This document shows positions 14,204 through 21,610 of a DNA stretch of 35,138 nt, piece by piece. The position numbers and the translations under genes were made by a program. This stretch comes from Paenibacillus terrae (GTDB lineage Bacteria; Bacillota; Bacilli; Paenibacillales; Paenibacillaceae). The notes under the pieces were generated by a model. That model saw only the letters and a list, made by a program, of their open reading frames with translations. It was not told the origin of the DNA and searched no databases. Positions within the stretch are counted from its first letter, which is position 1. Each line of letters starts with the position of its first letter. The stretch lies in assembly GCF_000943545.1 (NCBI RefSeq), contig NZ_JTHP01000063.1:1-35138 (forward strand). The letters are read 5' to 3'.

Positions 14204-17071
14204 TTATGCCTCTGTCTCCGGGGCGGATTGGAGCCACTCGGCGATACGGGGCACCATTTGCTCCGTCGGCATATGCTCCATTTTTGGTCCCGGTAACGAG
14301 TACAAAAAGTGCTTCCCGTAATAGGATTCAATCACACGCGTATCGTAAACGATAACAACCCCATGGTCGCTCGCGGTACGTACTAGACGTCCAAATCCCT
14401 GTTTGAAGCGAATGACAGCCTGTGGAACAGACAGCTTCATAAAAGGATTTTTCTTCTGCTGCTGGAGTAGCTCACTTTTAGCCTCCAGCAACGGGTGATT
14501 GGGCGGTTGGAACGGCAAGCGGACGATAGCCAGACACGTCAGCGCCTTGCCCGGAATATCGACGCCTTCCCAAAAGCTGCTGGTTCCTAGCAACACAGAA
14601 GCTTTGGCTTCCTGAAAACGTCGGGTCAGCTTGCTGCGGCTCCCACTGTCCACGCCCTGCCCCAGCACGGTGATGTCGCTGGATGCTAACGCCTCCTTAA
14701 GCGGCTCATACACCTGCCGGAGCATGCGATAGGAGGTAAAGAGAACGAGCATTCTCCCCCGCGTCGCTTGGGCAGTCGCACCTAGCGAGCTGACGAGCAT
14801 ATCTACAAAATGCTCATCTCCTACACTGCCCTTCACGCTCGGGAAATCCCTTGGAATGACTAGCAACACCTGATCCCTGTAGTTAAAGGGTGACGGGAGC
14901 TGCGTAGTCATCAGCCGCCCTTGATCTGCGGCCTCCTGCAAGCCGAGCTGATCGGTCATGTACTGAAACGACTTATCCACCGACAAGGTAGCAGATGTCA
15001 GAATAATGCTCCTTTTTTTGTCAAAAAACATTTCTTTCAGCTGGCGGCTCACATCGACGGGCACCGCATAAAATTGTAGCGACTTGCTGCGGAATTGCCC
15101 GCTCGCTTCGAGCCAGTATACGGTCGTCTCATCATCCATCCGCATGAAAAAGCGCAAGCTTTCCCTAATGCCTGCCAAATCCTTAAGCAGCCCCGTAATA
15201 TCTGTAATGAGGCTGTCAGCAGCATAATCGTCATGTTCTTCTTTCACGTCGAGCATCAGCTTGTCGCCCTTGCGCAAAATTTCGCTCAACGTTACATAAA
15301 CCTGATTTTCCAGCGCAGCAGCCTGATCCCACTTGGCAGGCTTGGCCGACGGCTTGAGACGGGAAGAAAACTGCCCTGTTTCGCCCGGTGTCGCATCACT
15401 TCGCTCCGGCAGCATACCAAACAGCTTGTCGCTCAGCAGATCCCAAGTCTCCTTGACCTCCAGCACGAGCGGATACATCTGGTCGATGGTAGAAGCCCAA
15501 TCCGTCGATTTCTCATGCCCCGACTTTGCCAACTGCTGACGCAACGAAGGCAATTGTCCGTTCTTGCTGTCCTTGAACAACCGGGTCAGCGTATGCACGA
15601 GTGTGAAATATTTCATATGCATTCCCAGGTGCTTACCAGCGACTTCCTCCAGATGATGCGCTTCATCAATGACCAGATGCTCATAACTCGGCAACAGCTG
15701 ATGACTCGCTTTTACGTCCGTGAACAGCTTGGAATGATTCGTAATGACCACATCGGCTATTCCCGCCTCGTGGCGCGCACGATGATAAAAGCATTTGCGG
15801 AACCATGGACAAGAACGCCCAAGACAGGACTCCGAATCACTGGCCACCGTTTCCCAAAAATCTCCGCCACGATTACTCAGATTCAGTTCTTCATCATCGC
15901 CGGTTTCCGTCAACGTCAGCCAGACGATCATCTGGGCGGCTGTAATTAAATCTTCCTTCGGCGTTGCGAAGTCTCTTCTGTTTATTTTATGTTCAAACTT
16001 ACGCAGACACAAATAATGTCCCCGGCCTTTAAAAATGGCAGCCCGGAACGGGAACGGGATCACCTTGGTCAGCATCGGAATATCACGTTCGCGTAATTGC
16101 TCCTGTAGGTTGATCGTATGCGTACTTACCATGACTCGCTGTCCATTTTTCACACTGTGATATAGCGAAGGGAGCAAATAACCGAGGGACTTGCCTGTCC
16201 CCGTACCCGCCTCGATCAACAGGTGCTTGTCCTCACTCAGCGCCTGATTGACACCCTCAATCATTTGCGTCTGCGCTTCGCGTTCCTCATATTGGCTTAA
16301 GGATGAACGTAAATTGTCTCGCACATCATCCATGTATTCCTCAAAGGAAACACCTGCCAGCGGATTGGGGTCATCCTCTCTGCGCGGGGCAGCTAGCTCA
16401 GTCCAATCCTCCACCTTCAGTGCAAGCTGACGAAAAAACTGATGACCCTCTAAATCCTGAATAGGATCATGCTCTTTGTTTTCACGCACCCCGTCCAAAA
16501 ACCATCCGAGGTCACTGTCTTCCTCTGCGAACAAATCACTGAGCCGCTGTATCGTAATCAAAGGCAGCGCGTGAAGCTCATCCAGACATTTTAAAAACAC
16601 CTCAGCCGTAGCCAACGCGTCGCTGTCTGCTTGATGAGGTCGGTCATGCGTCAGCCCGAACTCAGAAGAAACAAAACCCAACTGATAGGAAGATAGCGAT
16701 GGAAACATGATTTTCAGAAAATCCATCGTATCCAAAATTCTGCCGGTAAACGGCAAGTACCCGCACCGATCCAAAGCGTTTTGCAAAAAATTAAAATCAA
16801 ACGCCACATTATGACCGACCAGCACGACATCGTCCAGCATTGGCACAAGCTCCATCATCATCTCTTCGAGCGCAGGAGCATCCTTGACGTCATCGTCTGT
16901 AATCCCGGTCAACCCGGTAATAAAAGGCGGAATGGGTCTGCCAGGGTTCACATAAGAACCGTAAACACGGGAAATGCTGTTATCATGATCTATAATTGCA
17001 AGTCCGACTTGAATGATGTCATCCGCGGACTGGGTGCCTGTCGTTTCAAAATCCAATACCGCAAATTTCAT
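14204..17071 (-). CDS. dinG: DinG-family exonuclease/helicase
   Basis: A 955-residue fusion of a DnaQ-type 3'-5' exonuclease with an XPD-like superfamily 2 helicase. Exonuclease motifs: DFETTG at residues 7-12, HNVAFDFNFL near 87 and HQADSDALAT near 146. Helicase: Walker A EAGTGTGKS at 287-295 and DEAH at 469-472. Later motifs include SFWEGVDIPG and QGFGRLVRT. Four cysteines lie between Walker A and DEAH: C355, C416, C421 and C427. Their last spacings (5 and 6) equal those I recall for the iron-sulfur ligands of E. coli DinG, so a 4Fe-4S cluster is likely. It probably acts in DNA repair or in clearing R-loops and replication blocks. Start ATG follows AAAGGA. Confidence 0.93.
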   Translation of the reverse strand: MKFAVLDFETTGTQSADDIIQVGLAIIDHDNSISRVYGSYVNPGRPIPPFITGLTGITDDDVKDAPALEEMMMELVPMLDDVVLVGHNVAFDFNFLQNALDRCGYLPFTGRILDTMDFLKIMFPSLSSYQLGFVSSEFGLTHDRPHQADSDALATAEVFLKCLDELHALPLITIQRLSDLFAEEDSDLGWFLDGVRENKEHDPIQDLEGHQFFRQLALKVEDWTELAAPRREDDPNPLAGVSFEEYMDDVRDNLRSSLSQYEEREAQTQMIEGVNQALSEDKHLLIEAGTGTGKSLGYLLPSLYHSVKNGQRVMVSTHTINLQEQLRERDIPMLTKVIPFPFRAAIFKGRGHYLCLRKFEHKINRRDFATPKEDLITAAQMIVWLTLTETGDDEELNLSNRGGDFWETVASDSESCLGRSCPWFRKCFYHRARHEAGIADVVITNHSKLFTDVKASHQLLPSYEHLVIDEAHHLEEVAGKHLGMHMKYFTLVHTLTRLFKDSKNGQLPSLRQQLAKSGHEKSTDWASTIDQMYPLVLEVKETWDLLSDKLFGMLPERSDATPGETGQFSSRLKPSAKPAKWDQAAALENQVYVTLSEILRKGDKLMLDVKEEHDDYAADSLITDITGLLKDLAGIRESLRFFMRMDDETTVYWLEASGQFRSKSLQFYAVPVDVSRQLKEMFFDKKRSIILTSATLSVDKSFQYMTDQLGLQEAADQGRLMTTQLPSPFNYRDQVLLVIPRDFPSVKGSVGDEHFVDMLVSSLGATAQATRGRMLVLFTSYRMLRQVYEPLKEALASSDITVLGQGVDSGSRSKLTRRFQEAKASVLLGTSSFWEGVDIPGKALTCLAIVRLPFQPPNHPLLEAKSELLQQQKKNPFMKLSVPQAVIRFKQGFGRLVRTASDHGVVIVYDTRVIESYYGKHFLYSLPGPKMEHMPTEQMVPRIAEWLQSAPETEA

Positions 17072-17162
17072 TCAACTTAATCCTTTCTTTTGACACATAC
17101 AAAAATAATAACTCTGTATAACAGCATAGCAGAAGATCGCCTGTTTGGAAATTAAGACAGCC

Positions 17163-17210
17163 AAAAAAGACGATGCACACACCGCCTGGGAAGGTGGGCA
17201 TGCCTCGTCT
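17163..17210 (-). terminator. Intrinsic terminator after the TPR gene
   Basis: On the minus strand, AGACGAGGCATGCCCACC pairs imperfectly with GGTGTGTGCATCGTCT and is followed by six T. It separates the pan/TPR transcript from dinG, which must have its own promoter in the ~90 nt that follow. Confidence 0.8.
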
Positions 17211-17227
17211 CGATCGGTGTCTGACAA

Positions 17228-17860
17228 CTACAGCCAGGTCATCATGGAGCTGTCGTACCGAAGCATTTCGGCACCGGACAAGCAGGCTTCCATATTGTGC
17301 AGCGGCTCGGGCAACGCAGGATCGAACTGATGCGCGAGAGCAAAACATTTTTGCGCCTCCTCTACATCAGCCTGCTTCGCCATAAGACAGCCCAAAGCAT
17401 TATAGATGACCGCTTTCAGCCCGGACTGCTCTGTCAGGTGCAGCACCTTCTGAAAATGGATCACAGCCTCCGCTGTATCCTCCAGTTGAAAATACGCCAT
17501 CCCCATATACATACGGCTCTGCCAGCTGCTCGGAAAATGCTGTAGTACCTGTTCAAACTGACGGATGGCCTCAGGATACATGAGCAATCGGTAATAACCT
17601 TGACCCCGAGTAAAGGCTGGCAGCTCCTTTTCAGGCAGCTCAGCGTCAGACATACCGGGCTCTGCGGAAAAACCAGCAGCCCGCAGGCGAACCATTTTTT
17701 CTTCAAAGGCCAGCCATTCATCCATAATTCCGTCACTCATTCTCCGCAGCAAACTCCAGTGCTGTAGCAACTCCTGCCTGCGGGAGCCCTGGGCTGATGG
17801 GTAATGCTTCACGATATCATCTAACATGCTGTTCATTTCTGCAAATACATGCTGGAACAT
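17228..17860 (-). CDS. TPR-repeat protein
   Basis: A 210-residue soluble protein. The C-terminal two thirds hold at least three tetratricopeptide-like helix pairs (YYRLLMYPEAIRQFEQVLQHFP, SRMYMGMAYFQLEDTAEAVIHFQKVL, YNALGCLMAKQADVEEAQKCFALAHQFDP). The N-terminal part is helical and unrecognised. AAGGGCGGG lies directly against the upstream ATG (17866), so the ATG two codons later (17860) has the better spacing. TPR proteins are scaffolds, and no partner can be named. It follows panD by ~80 nt on the same strand with no terminator between them, so it is probably transcribed with panBCD. In B. subtilis this position is occupied by dinG directly. Confidence 0.8.
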   Translation of the reverse strand: MFQHVFAEMNSMLDDIVKHYPSAQGSRRQELLQHWSLLRRMSDGIMDEWLAFEEKMVRLRAAGFSAEPGMSDAELPEKELPAFTRGQGYYRLLMYPEAIRQFEQVLQHFPSSWQSRMYMGMAYFQLEDTAEAVIHFQKVLHLTEQSGLKAVIYNALGCLMAKQADVEEAQKCFALAHQFDPALPEPLHNMEACLSGAEMLRYDSSMMTWL

Positions 17861-17942
17861 GTGCATCCCGCCCTTACGAAAGATGGATTAATACACTCAC
17901 ATTTTTCGCTTAAAGGACGGGTTTCATCCGTACTCCCATTCA

Positions 17943-18326
17943 TTACATGATCGTGGCGTGTACTTCCTTGTTGGCCGTTTGGGCTGGTTTATTATGTTCA
18001 TCGACGAATACAACGGTCGGTTTGTATGTTTTGGCCTCTTCATTCGACATGGAAGCGTAGGAAATAATAATGACCGTATCCCCAGGCTGCACCAAACGCG
18101 CTGCTGCGCCGTTGAGACAAATCACGCCGCTACCACGCGGTCCGGGGATAACGTAAGTTTCCAGCCGGGCTCCATTGTTATTGTTCACAATTTGAACCTT
18201 TTCATTCTCCAGCAGATCAGAGGTCTCCATCAAATCCTCATCAATGGTAATACTACCCACATAGTTAAGGTTGGCTTCAGTAACCGTCGCCCGGTGAATT
18301 TTGGATTTCATCATCGTTCTAAACAT
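17943..18326 (-). CDS. panD: Aspartate 1-decarboxylase precursor
   Basis: A 127-residue pyruvoyl enzyme that makes beta-alanine from aspartate for pantothenate. The self-cleavage site is Gly24-Ser25 within LNYVGSITID; Ser25 becomes the pyruvoyl group. The core KVQIVNNNNGARLETYVIPG and GVICLNGAAARLVQPGD match the Bacillus enzyme closely. Start ATG lies 9 nt after GGAGG and overlaps the panC stop by 8 nt, indicating coupled translation. Confidence 0.97.
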   Translation of the reverse strand: MFRTMMKSKIHRATVTEANLNYVGSITIDEDLMETSDLLENEKVQIVNNNNGARLETYVIPGPRGSGVICLNGAAARLVQPGDTVIIISYASMSNEEAKTYKPTVVFVDEHNKPAQTANKEVHATIM

Positions 18327-19257
18327 GGGAAAGCACCTCCGCCTTCTGTATTCTCATATTGTCAATTAGCCGGGTGTTCCCAAACTTTACAGCCAGCGCT
18401 ACAATGATGTCTTCTTCAACATCGCTTAGCCGCTGCTTGGGAGGAAGGGGCTCCAGACCGGGAAAGGTTAAGATTTCAATGTAGTCAATGTCTGCCAGAG
18501 GTGAAGAAGTAATGGTGGACTCCACCATTTGGTATAACTGAAGGATCGTAAGCGTGTTCTGCACAACATCTTCGCTCACTTCACGCACCTTACGCAGTGA
18601 ATGTGACAGTACCAACGCCTGCTCCCGCTGTTCCGCGCTTAAATACACATTACGCGAGCTGAGGGCCAAACCGTCGGCCTCTCTGACGATGGGGCAAGGA
18701 ACGATAGTGACATTCATATTGAGGTCGGTCACCATCTGCTGGAGCACCGCTACCTGCTGCGCGTCCTTCATGCCGAAGAAGGCCAGATCAGGACCTACCA
18801 TATTAAAAAGCTTGGCAACCACGGTGGTCACACCGTCAAAATGCCCTGGACGTGAAGCACCACATAACCGATCCGTTAAAGAGGATACGCGAATTTTCGT
18901 ACGGGTTGGCTGCGGATACATTTCTGCTACAGTTGGCAAAAATACGATATCCACACCTTCACGCCGCGCCACCTCTAAATCACGCTCTTCATCGCGGGGG
19001 TAGCTGTCGAGATCTTCATTAGGCCCGAATTGAATCGGGTTTACAAAAATGCTGAGTACCACCGTATCTGCCATTTCACGCGCTTTGTGCATTAGACTCG
19101 CATGGCCTTCATGCAAATACCCCATCGTCGGCACAAAGCCGACTGTATGTTGCTGTGTAGTAGCAGAACCGTATTCCGCTTTTTCTCCGTTTGCACCAAG
19201 CTGTCGACGTTCAGCAACTGCCTGTCGAAGCTGAGCCACTTCTCTTACGATAATCAT
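18319..19257 (-). CDS. panC: Pantothenate synthetase
   Basis: A 312-residue ATP-dependent ligase that joins pantoate and beta-alanine. The HIGH-like motif is GYLHEGHASL after VGFVPTM, and the KMSKS-like loop region is LSSRNVYLS. GMKDAQQVAVL and VDIVFLPTV are typical. It is about 28 residues longer than usual, mainly because of a polar insertion (about residues 20-37, ANGEKAEYGSATTQQHT) between the first helix and the first active-site strand. Start ATG overlaps the panB TGA (ATGA). Confidence 0.96.
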   Translation of the reverse strand: MIIVREVAQLRQAVAERRQLGANGEKAEYGSATTQQHTVGFVPTMGYLHEGHASLMHKAREMADTVVLSIFVNPIQFGPNEDLDSYPRDEERDLEVARREGVDIVFLPTVAEMYPQPTRTKIRVSSLTDRLCGASRPGHFDGVTTVVAKLFNMVGPDLAFFGMKDAQQVAVLQQMVTDLNMNVTIVPCPIVREADGLALSSRNVYLSAEQREQALVLSHSLRKVREVSEDVVQNTLTILQLYQMVESTITSSPLADIDYIEILTFPGLEPLPPKQRLSDVEEDIIVALAVKFGNTRLIDNMRIQKAEVLSHV

Positions 19258-20168
19258 GACCGAGATTCCACCTTTTCCTTAGCCTGTTCCTCTTGTTCCT
19301 GCACCTTTGCCTGCTCTTTCTTGTGTCCGTAGAGAGCCTCTACAACGCTGTCGTCGGCGCTGAACACATGCTCTTTAGCCGGGAAGGCTCGTCCCTTCAC
19401 ATCACTCACATACTGCTCAATGCTGCTACGAATCAAGCCGCCGACATCGGCATAGGTTTTGACAAACCGTTTACTGTAATAAGGGGCAGCATATTGAATC
19501 AGATCGTGATAAACAAGCACCTGACCGTCACATCCGCGCCCTGCACCAATTCCGATGGTCGGAATGGATAGTTCTTTGGAAATAGCCGTTGCCACTTCCT
19601 CAGTCACCAGCTCCAGCACGATGCCAAAGGCCCCCGCCTGCTCCAGCGCCTTGGCGTCTGCCATCAGCCGCCGTGCGTCCGCTTCGTCCTTGCCTTGAAT
19701 GCGGTAGCCGCCAAGCTGATTGACCGACTGCGGTGTAAGGCCGATATGACCCAGCACGGGTACACCTGCCTGAACAGTCGCTTTTACGACGTCGGCAATT
19801 TCTGCGCCGCCCTCCAATTTGACAGCATGCGCGTGTCCTTCCTGCATCAGACGGCGGATGCCCTGAAGGCTTTCCGATACGCTGCTGTGATATGTCATAA
19901 ACGGCATATCCGCTACAATAAACGTATGCTCCGCTCCTCTGGCTACCGCTCGGGAATGATACACGATGTCATCCAGTGTTACGGGAATGGTCGAATCATA
20001 GCCGAGAACGACGTTGCCCAGCGAGTCGCCCACGAGAATCATGTCAATTCCCGCCTCTTCGGCTATTTTAGCCGAGGGATAATCATAGGCGGTCAGCATA
20101 CTGAGCGGAATGCCCTCCTGCTTCATTTTTTTCATTTTCACAATATTCAGTGCTTGCTTGCCTGCCAT
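19254..20168 (-). CDS. panB: 3-methyl-2-oxobutanoate hydroxymethyltransferase
   Basis: A 304-residue ketopantoate hydroxymethyltransferase, the first pantothenate-specific step, using methylene-tetrahydrofolate and 2-oxoisovalerate. Motifs: LTAYDYPSAKIAEEAGID, VGDSLGNVVLGYDST and GHIGLTPQSVNQLGG. The metal ligand Asp and His residues are in place. I place the start at ATG 20168, 9 nt after AAGGGAG; a GTG at 20201 would put the first codons in the T tract of the leader terminator. The C-terminus carries about 25 extra residues rich in Gln, Glu and Lys. It is the first gene of panB-panC-panD and is preceded by the structured leader described below. Confidence 0.96.
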   Translation of the reverse strand: MAGKQALNIVKMKKMKQEGIPLSMLTAYDYPSAKIAEEAGIDMILVGDSLGNVVLGYDSTIPVTLDDIVYHSRAVARGAEHTFIVADMPFMTYHSSVSESLQGIRRLMQEGHAHAVKLEGGAEIADVVKATVQAGVPVLGHIGLTPQSVNQLGGYRIQGKDEADARRLMADAKALEQAGAFGIVLELVTEEVATAISKELSIPTIGIGAGRGCDGQVLVYHDLIQYAAPYYSKRFVKTYADVGGLIRSSIEQYVSDVKGRAFPAKEHVFSADDSVVEALYGHKKEQAKVQEQEEQAKEKVESRS

Positions 20169-20201
20169 GGTACATGGCTCCCTTCCATCTTTTTTTGGCA
20201 C

Positions 20202-20249
20202 AAAAAATAACCTTTTATGAGCGCCTGTACAATTGCGTCATCAAAAGGT
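20202..20249 (-). terminator. Terminator hairpin in the panB leader
   Basis: On the minus strand, ACCTTTTGATGA (20249-20238) pairs with TCATAAAAGGT (20220-20210) over 11 bp with one bulged G, followed by TATTTTTT. It ends 34 nt before the panB ATG, so it can act as an attenuator of panBCD rather than as the end of another gene. Confidence 0.7.
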
Positions 20250-20259
20250 CCGAACAGCC

Positions 20260-20285
20260 AAAAAAGACACTCATTTTGAGATCGT
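20260..20285 (-). terminator. Second terminator-like hairpin in the panB leader
   Basis: GAC-GAT-CTCA-AAA-TGAG-T-GTC on the minus strand (20285-20266), followed by six T (20265-20260). It is weaker than the hairpin at 20202-20249 and lies just upstream of it. Confidence 0.45.
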
Positions 20286-20289
20286 CCCT

Positions 20290-20397
20290 TCTGTCTCGGT
20301 CCTGTTCGGCTCAGAGCAGAATCCAACGTAACCTTCAAATGAAGTTATGATGGTCTAACTTGCTTGCAATGGTGGAGCATGTGCCCCGGAGTGCAGC
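20290..20397 (-). ncRNA. Candidate pan RNA motif (two tandem stem-loops) in panB leader
   Basis: Two stem-loops on the minus strand, 20397-20362 and 20320-20290, share one design. Each has an outer stem, a bulged A on the 3' side, 3 bp, an asymmetric internal loop, 1-2 bp, a second bulged A on the 3' side, then 2 bp and a loop. In the first, GCT-GCA pairs with TGC-A-AGC and GG-GG with CC-A-CC. In the second, TCTG-CTC pairs with GAG-A-CAGA and G-CC with GG-A-C. Tandem stems with two bulged adenosines in 5' leaders of pantothenate genes are how the published pan motif is described. An AAGTTA / TAACTT hairpin lies between them. CCGAACAG of the second stem can instead pair with CTGTTCGG next to the terminator at 20202-20249. 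Confidence 0.55.
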
Positions 20398-20425
20398 TCG
20401 GACCGTCCGATGCCGCCTCCTGCAC

Positions 20426-20454
20426 AGTATAACAAAAAACATCCGCTTTTTCAC
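20426..20454 (-). promoter_or_regulatory. Probable sigma-A promoter of panBCD
   Basis: GTGAAA (-35, 20454-20449), a 17-bp spacer and TATACT (-10, 20431-20426). Transcription would start near 20419, leaving a leader of about 250 nt before panB. Confidence 0.6.
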
Positions 20455-20471
20455 GTGAAGTTTTGCATAAA

Positions 20472-20587
20472 AGCATTTTGCAACAATCCCAAGAGCGATT
20501 ACAAATCAGCAATATATAGATCGAAACGGTTTAGTTCGTCTATCTATTGTACTTTCGATCGTTGGGAATCAAATGATGCAAAATGCT
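20472..20587. repeat. Palindromic MITE-like element between birA and panB
   Basis: A 116-bp stretch bounded by perfect 11-bp inverted repeats AGCATTTTGCA / TGCAAAATGCT. Inside are nested inverted repeats TCCCAA / TTGGGA, GATCGAAA / TTTCGATC and ATAGAT / ATCTAT. It has no coding capacity, and no clear target-site duplication was seen. It fills most of the gap between the birA stop and the panB promoter, so it could also work as the birA terminator region. Confidence 0.6.
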
Positions 20588-20629
20588 GATAGAAAAAGGA
20601 ACAATTACAGTCGCTATTCACAGTTAAGG

Positions 20630-21610
20630 CTACACCTGCAATTGTATATCACCGGAAACGACCTGTATTCGCTCTCCTTGCTTCGTTTCAACCACTAGCG
20701 CACCGGAAGGGTCCAAGCCGACGGCTGTACCTTCCACCACACTCCCTTGTCCCGTATGTGCCCGCACGAAGCGATTCATCGTCACGGAAAGCGCCTCCCA
20801 CAGCATAGCTACAGGCTTAAAGCCCTGATCCGCATATAACGCACATACTTGCTCCATCTCTTCCAGCACGGCAGCAATCAGTGCAGTACGATCGATTTCG
20901 CGACCAGCCTCTATTTTCAGGGATGTCCCCAACCGCGACAGCTCTTCCGGGTAATCCTCTGTATTTAAATTAACATCAATGCCGATACCTGCAATACAGT
21001 AGCGGACCCGTTGATCCTCTGTTGCAGATTCCAGCAGAATACCGCACACTTTGCGACCATGAACAAGCAGATCATTCGGCCACTTGATGCCAGCTTCCAC
21101 ACCCGTCAACCGACGAATGGCTCTGCATACCGCTACGCCTGTAAGCAGCGTTAACTGTGGAGTGAAGGCCAAGGGCTGGCTTGGTCGCAACACAATGCTC
21201 ATCCAGATGCCTTTGCCCCGAGGTGAAAACCACTTTCGGCCCAAACGTCCCCGGCCCGCCGTCTGTTCCTCCGCCAGAACTACCGTCCCCTGCTGTGCAC
21301 CCTCTTCTGCCAGACGCATCGCATCCTGCTGGGTAGAGACCGTCGAGTCCAGCACAACTATACGTTGTCCGAACGATTGGGTATTTAGCATATATGCCAG
21401 TTTAGAGACTTCCAGTCGATCGGGTCGGGACACAATCCGATAACCCCTACGCGAGGAAGCTTCAATGTTGTAGCCCAGCTCACGCAGTTTGTTGATCTGC
21501 TTCCATACGGCTGTACGGCTCACCGAGAGGCGGCGGCTGATTTCCTCCCCGGATACATAATCTGATGTATCTTCCTCCAGTATGCCTAACAGTCTTTCGT
21601 GATTATTCAC
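20630..21610 (-). CDS. birA: Biotin protein ligase / biotin operon repressor BirA
   Basis: A 326-residue bifunctional protein that attaches biotin to carboxylase carrier domains and represses biotin genes as biotinyl-AMP complex. An N-terminal winged helix (about residues 1-62; SGEEISRRLSVSRTAVWKQINKLRELGY) makes it the regulatory class. The catalytic domain holds the GRGRLGRKW adenylate loop near residue 119 and KWPNDLLV near 179, followed by an SH3-like C-terminal domain. Start is GTG, overlapping the cca stop by 8 nt. The cca-birA pair is the Bacillus order. Confidence 0.96.
   Translation of the reverse strand: MNNHERLLGILEEDTSDYVSGEEISRRLSVSRTAVWKQINKLRELGYNIEASSRRGYRIVSRPDRLEVSKLAYMLNTQSFGQRIVVLDSTVSTQQDAMRLAEEGAQQGTVVLAEEQTAGRGRLGRKWFSPRGKGIWMSIVLRPSQPLAFTPQLTLLTGVAVCRAIRRLTGVEAGIKWPNDLLVHGRKVCGILLESATEDQRVRYCIAGIGIDVNLNTEDYPEELSRLGTSLKIEAGREIDRTALIAAVLEEMEQVCALYADQGFKPVAMLWEALSVTMNRFVRAHTGQGSVVEGTAVGLDPSGALVVETKQGERIQVVSGDIQLQV

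Noticed and set aside
15095..15949. 284-residue plus-strand open frame inside dinG
   Set aside because: Antisense shadow of a well-supported dinG gene; composition is not protein-like and there is no start site.
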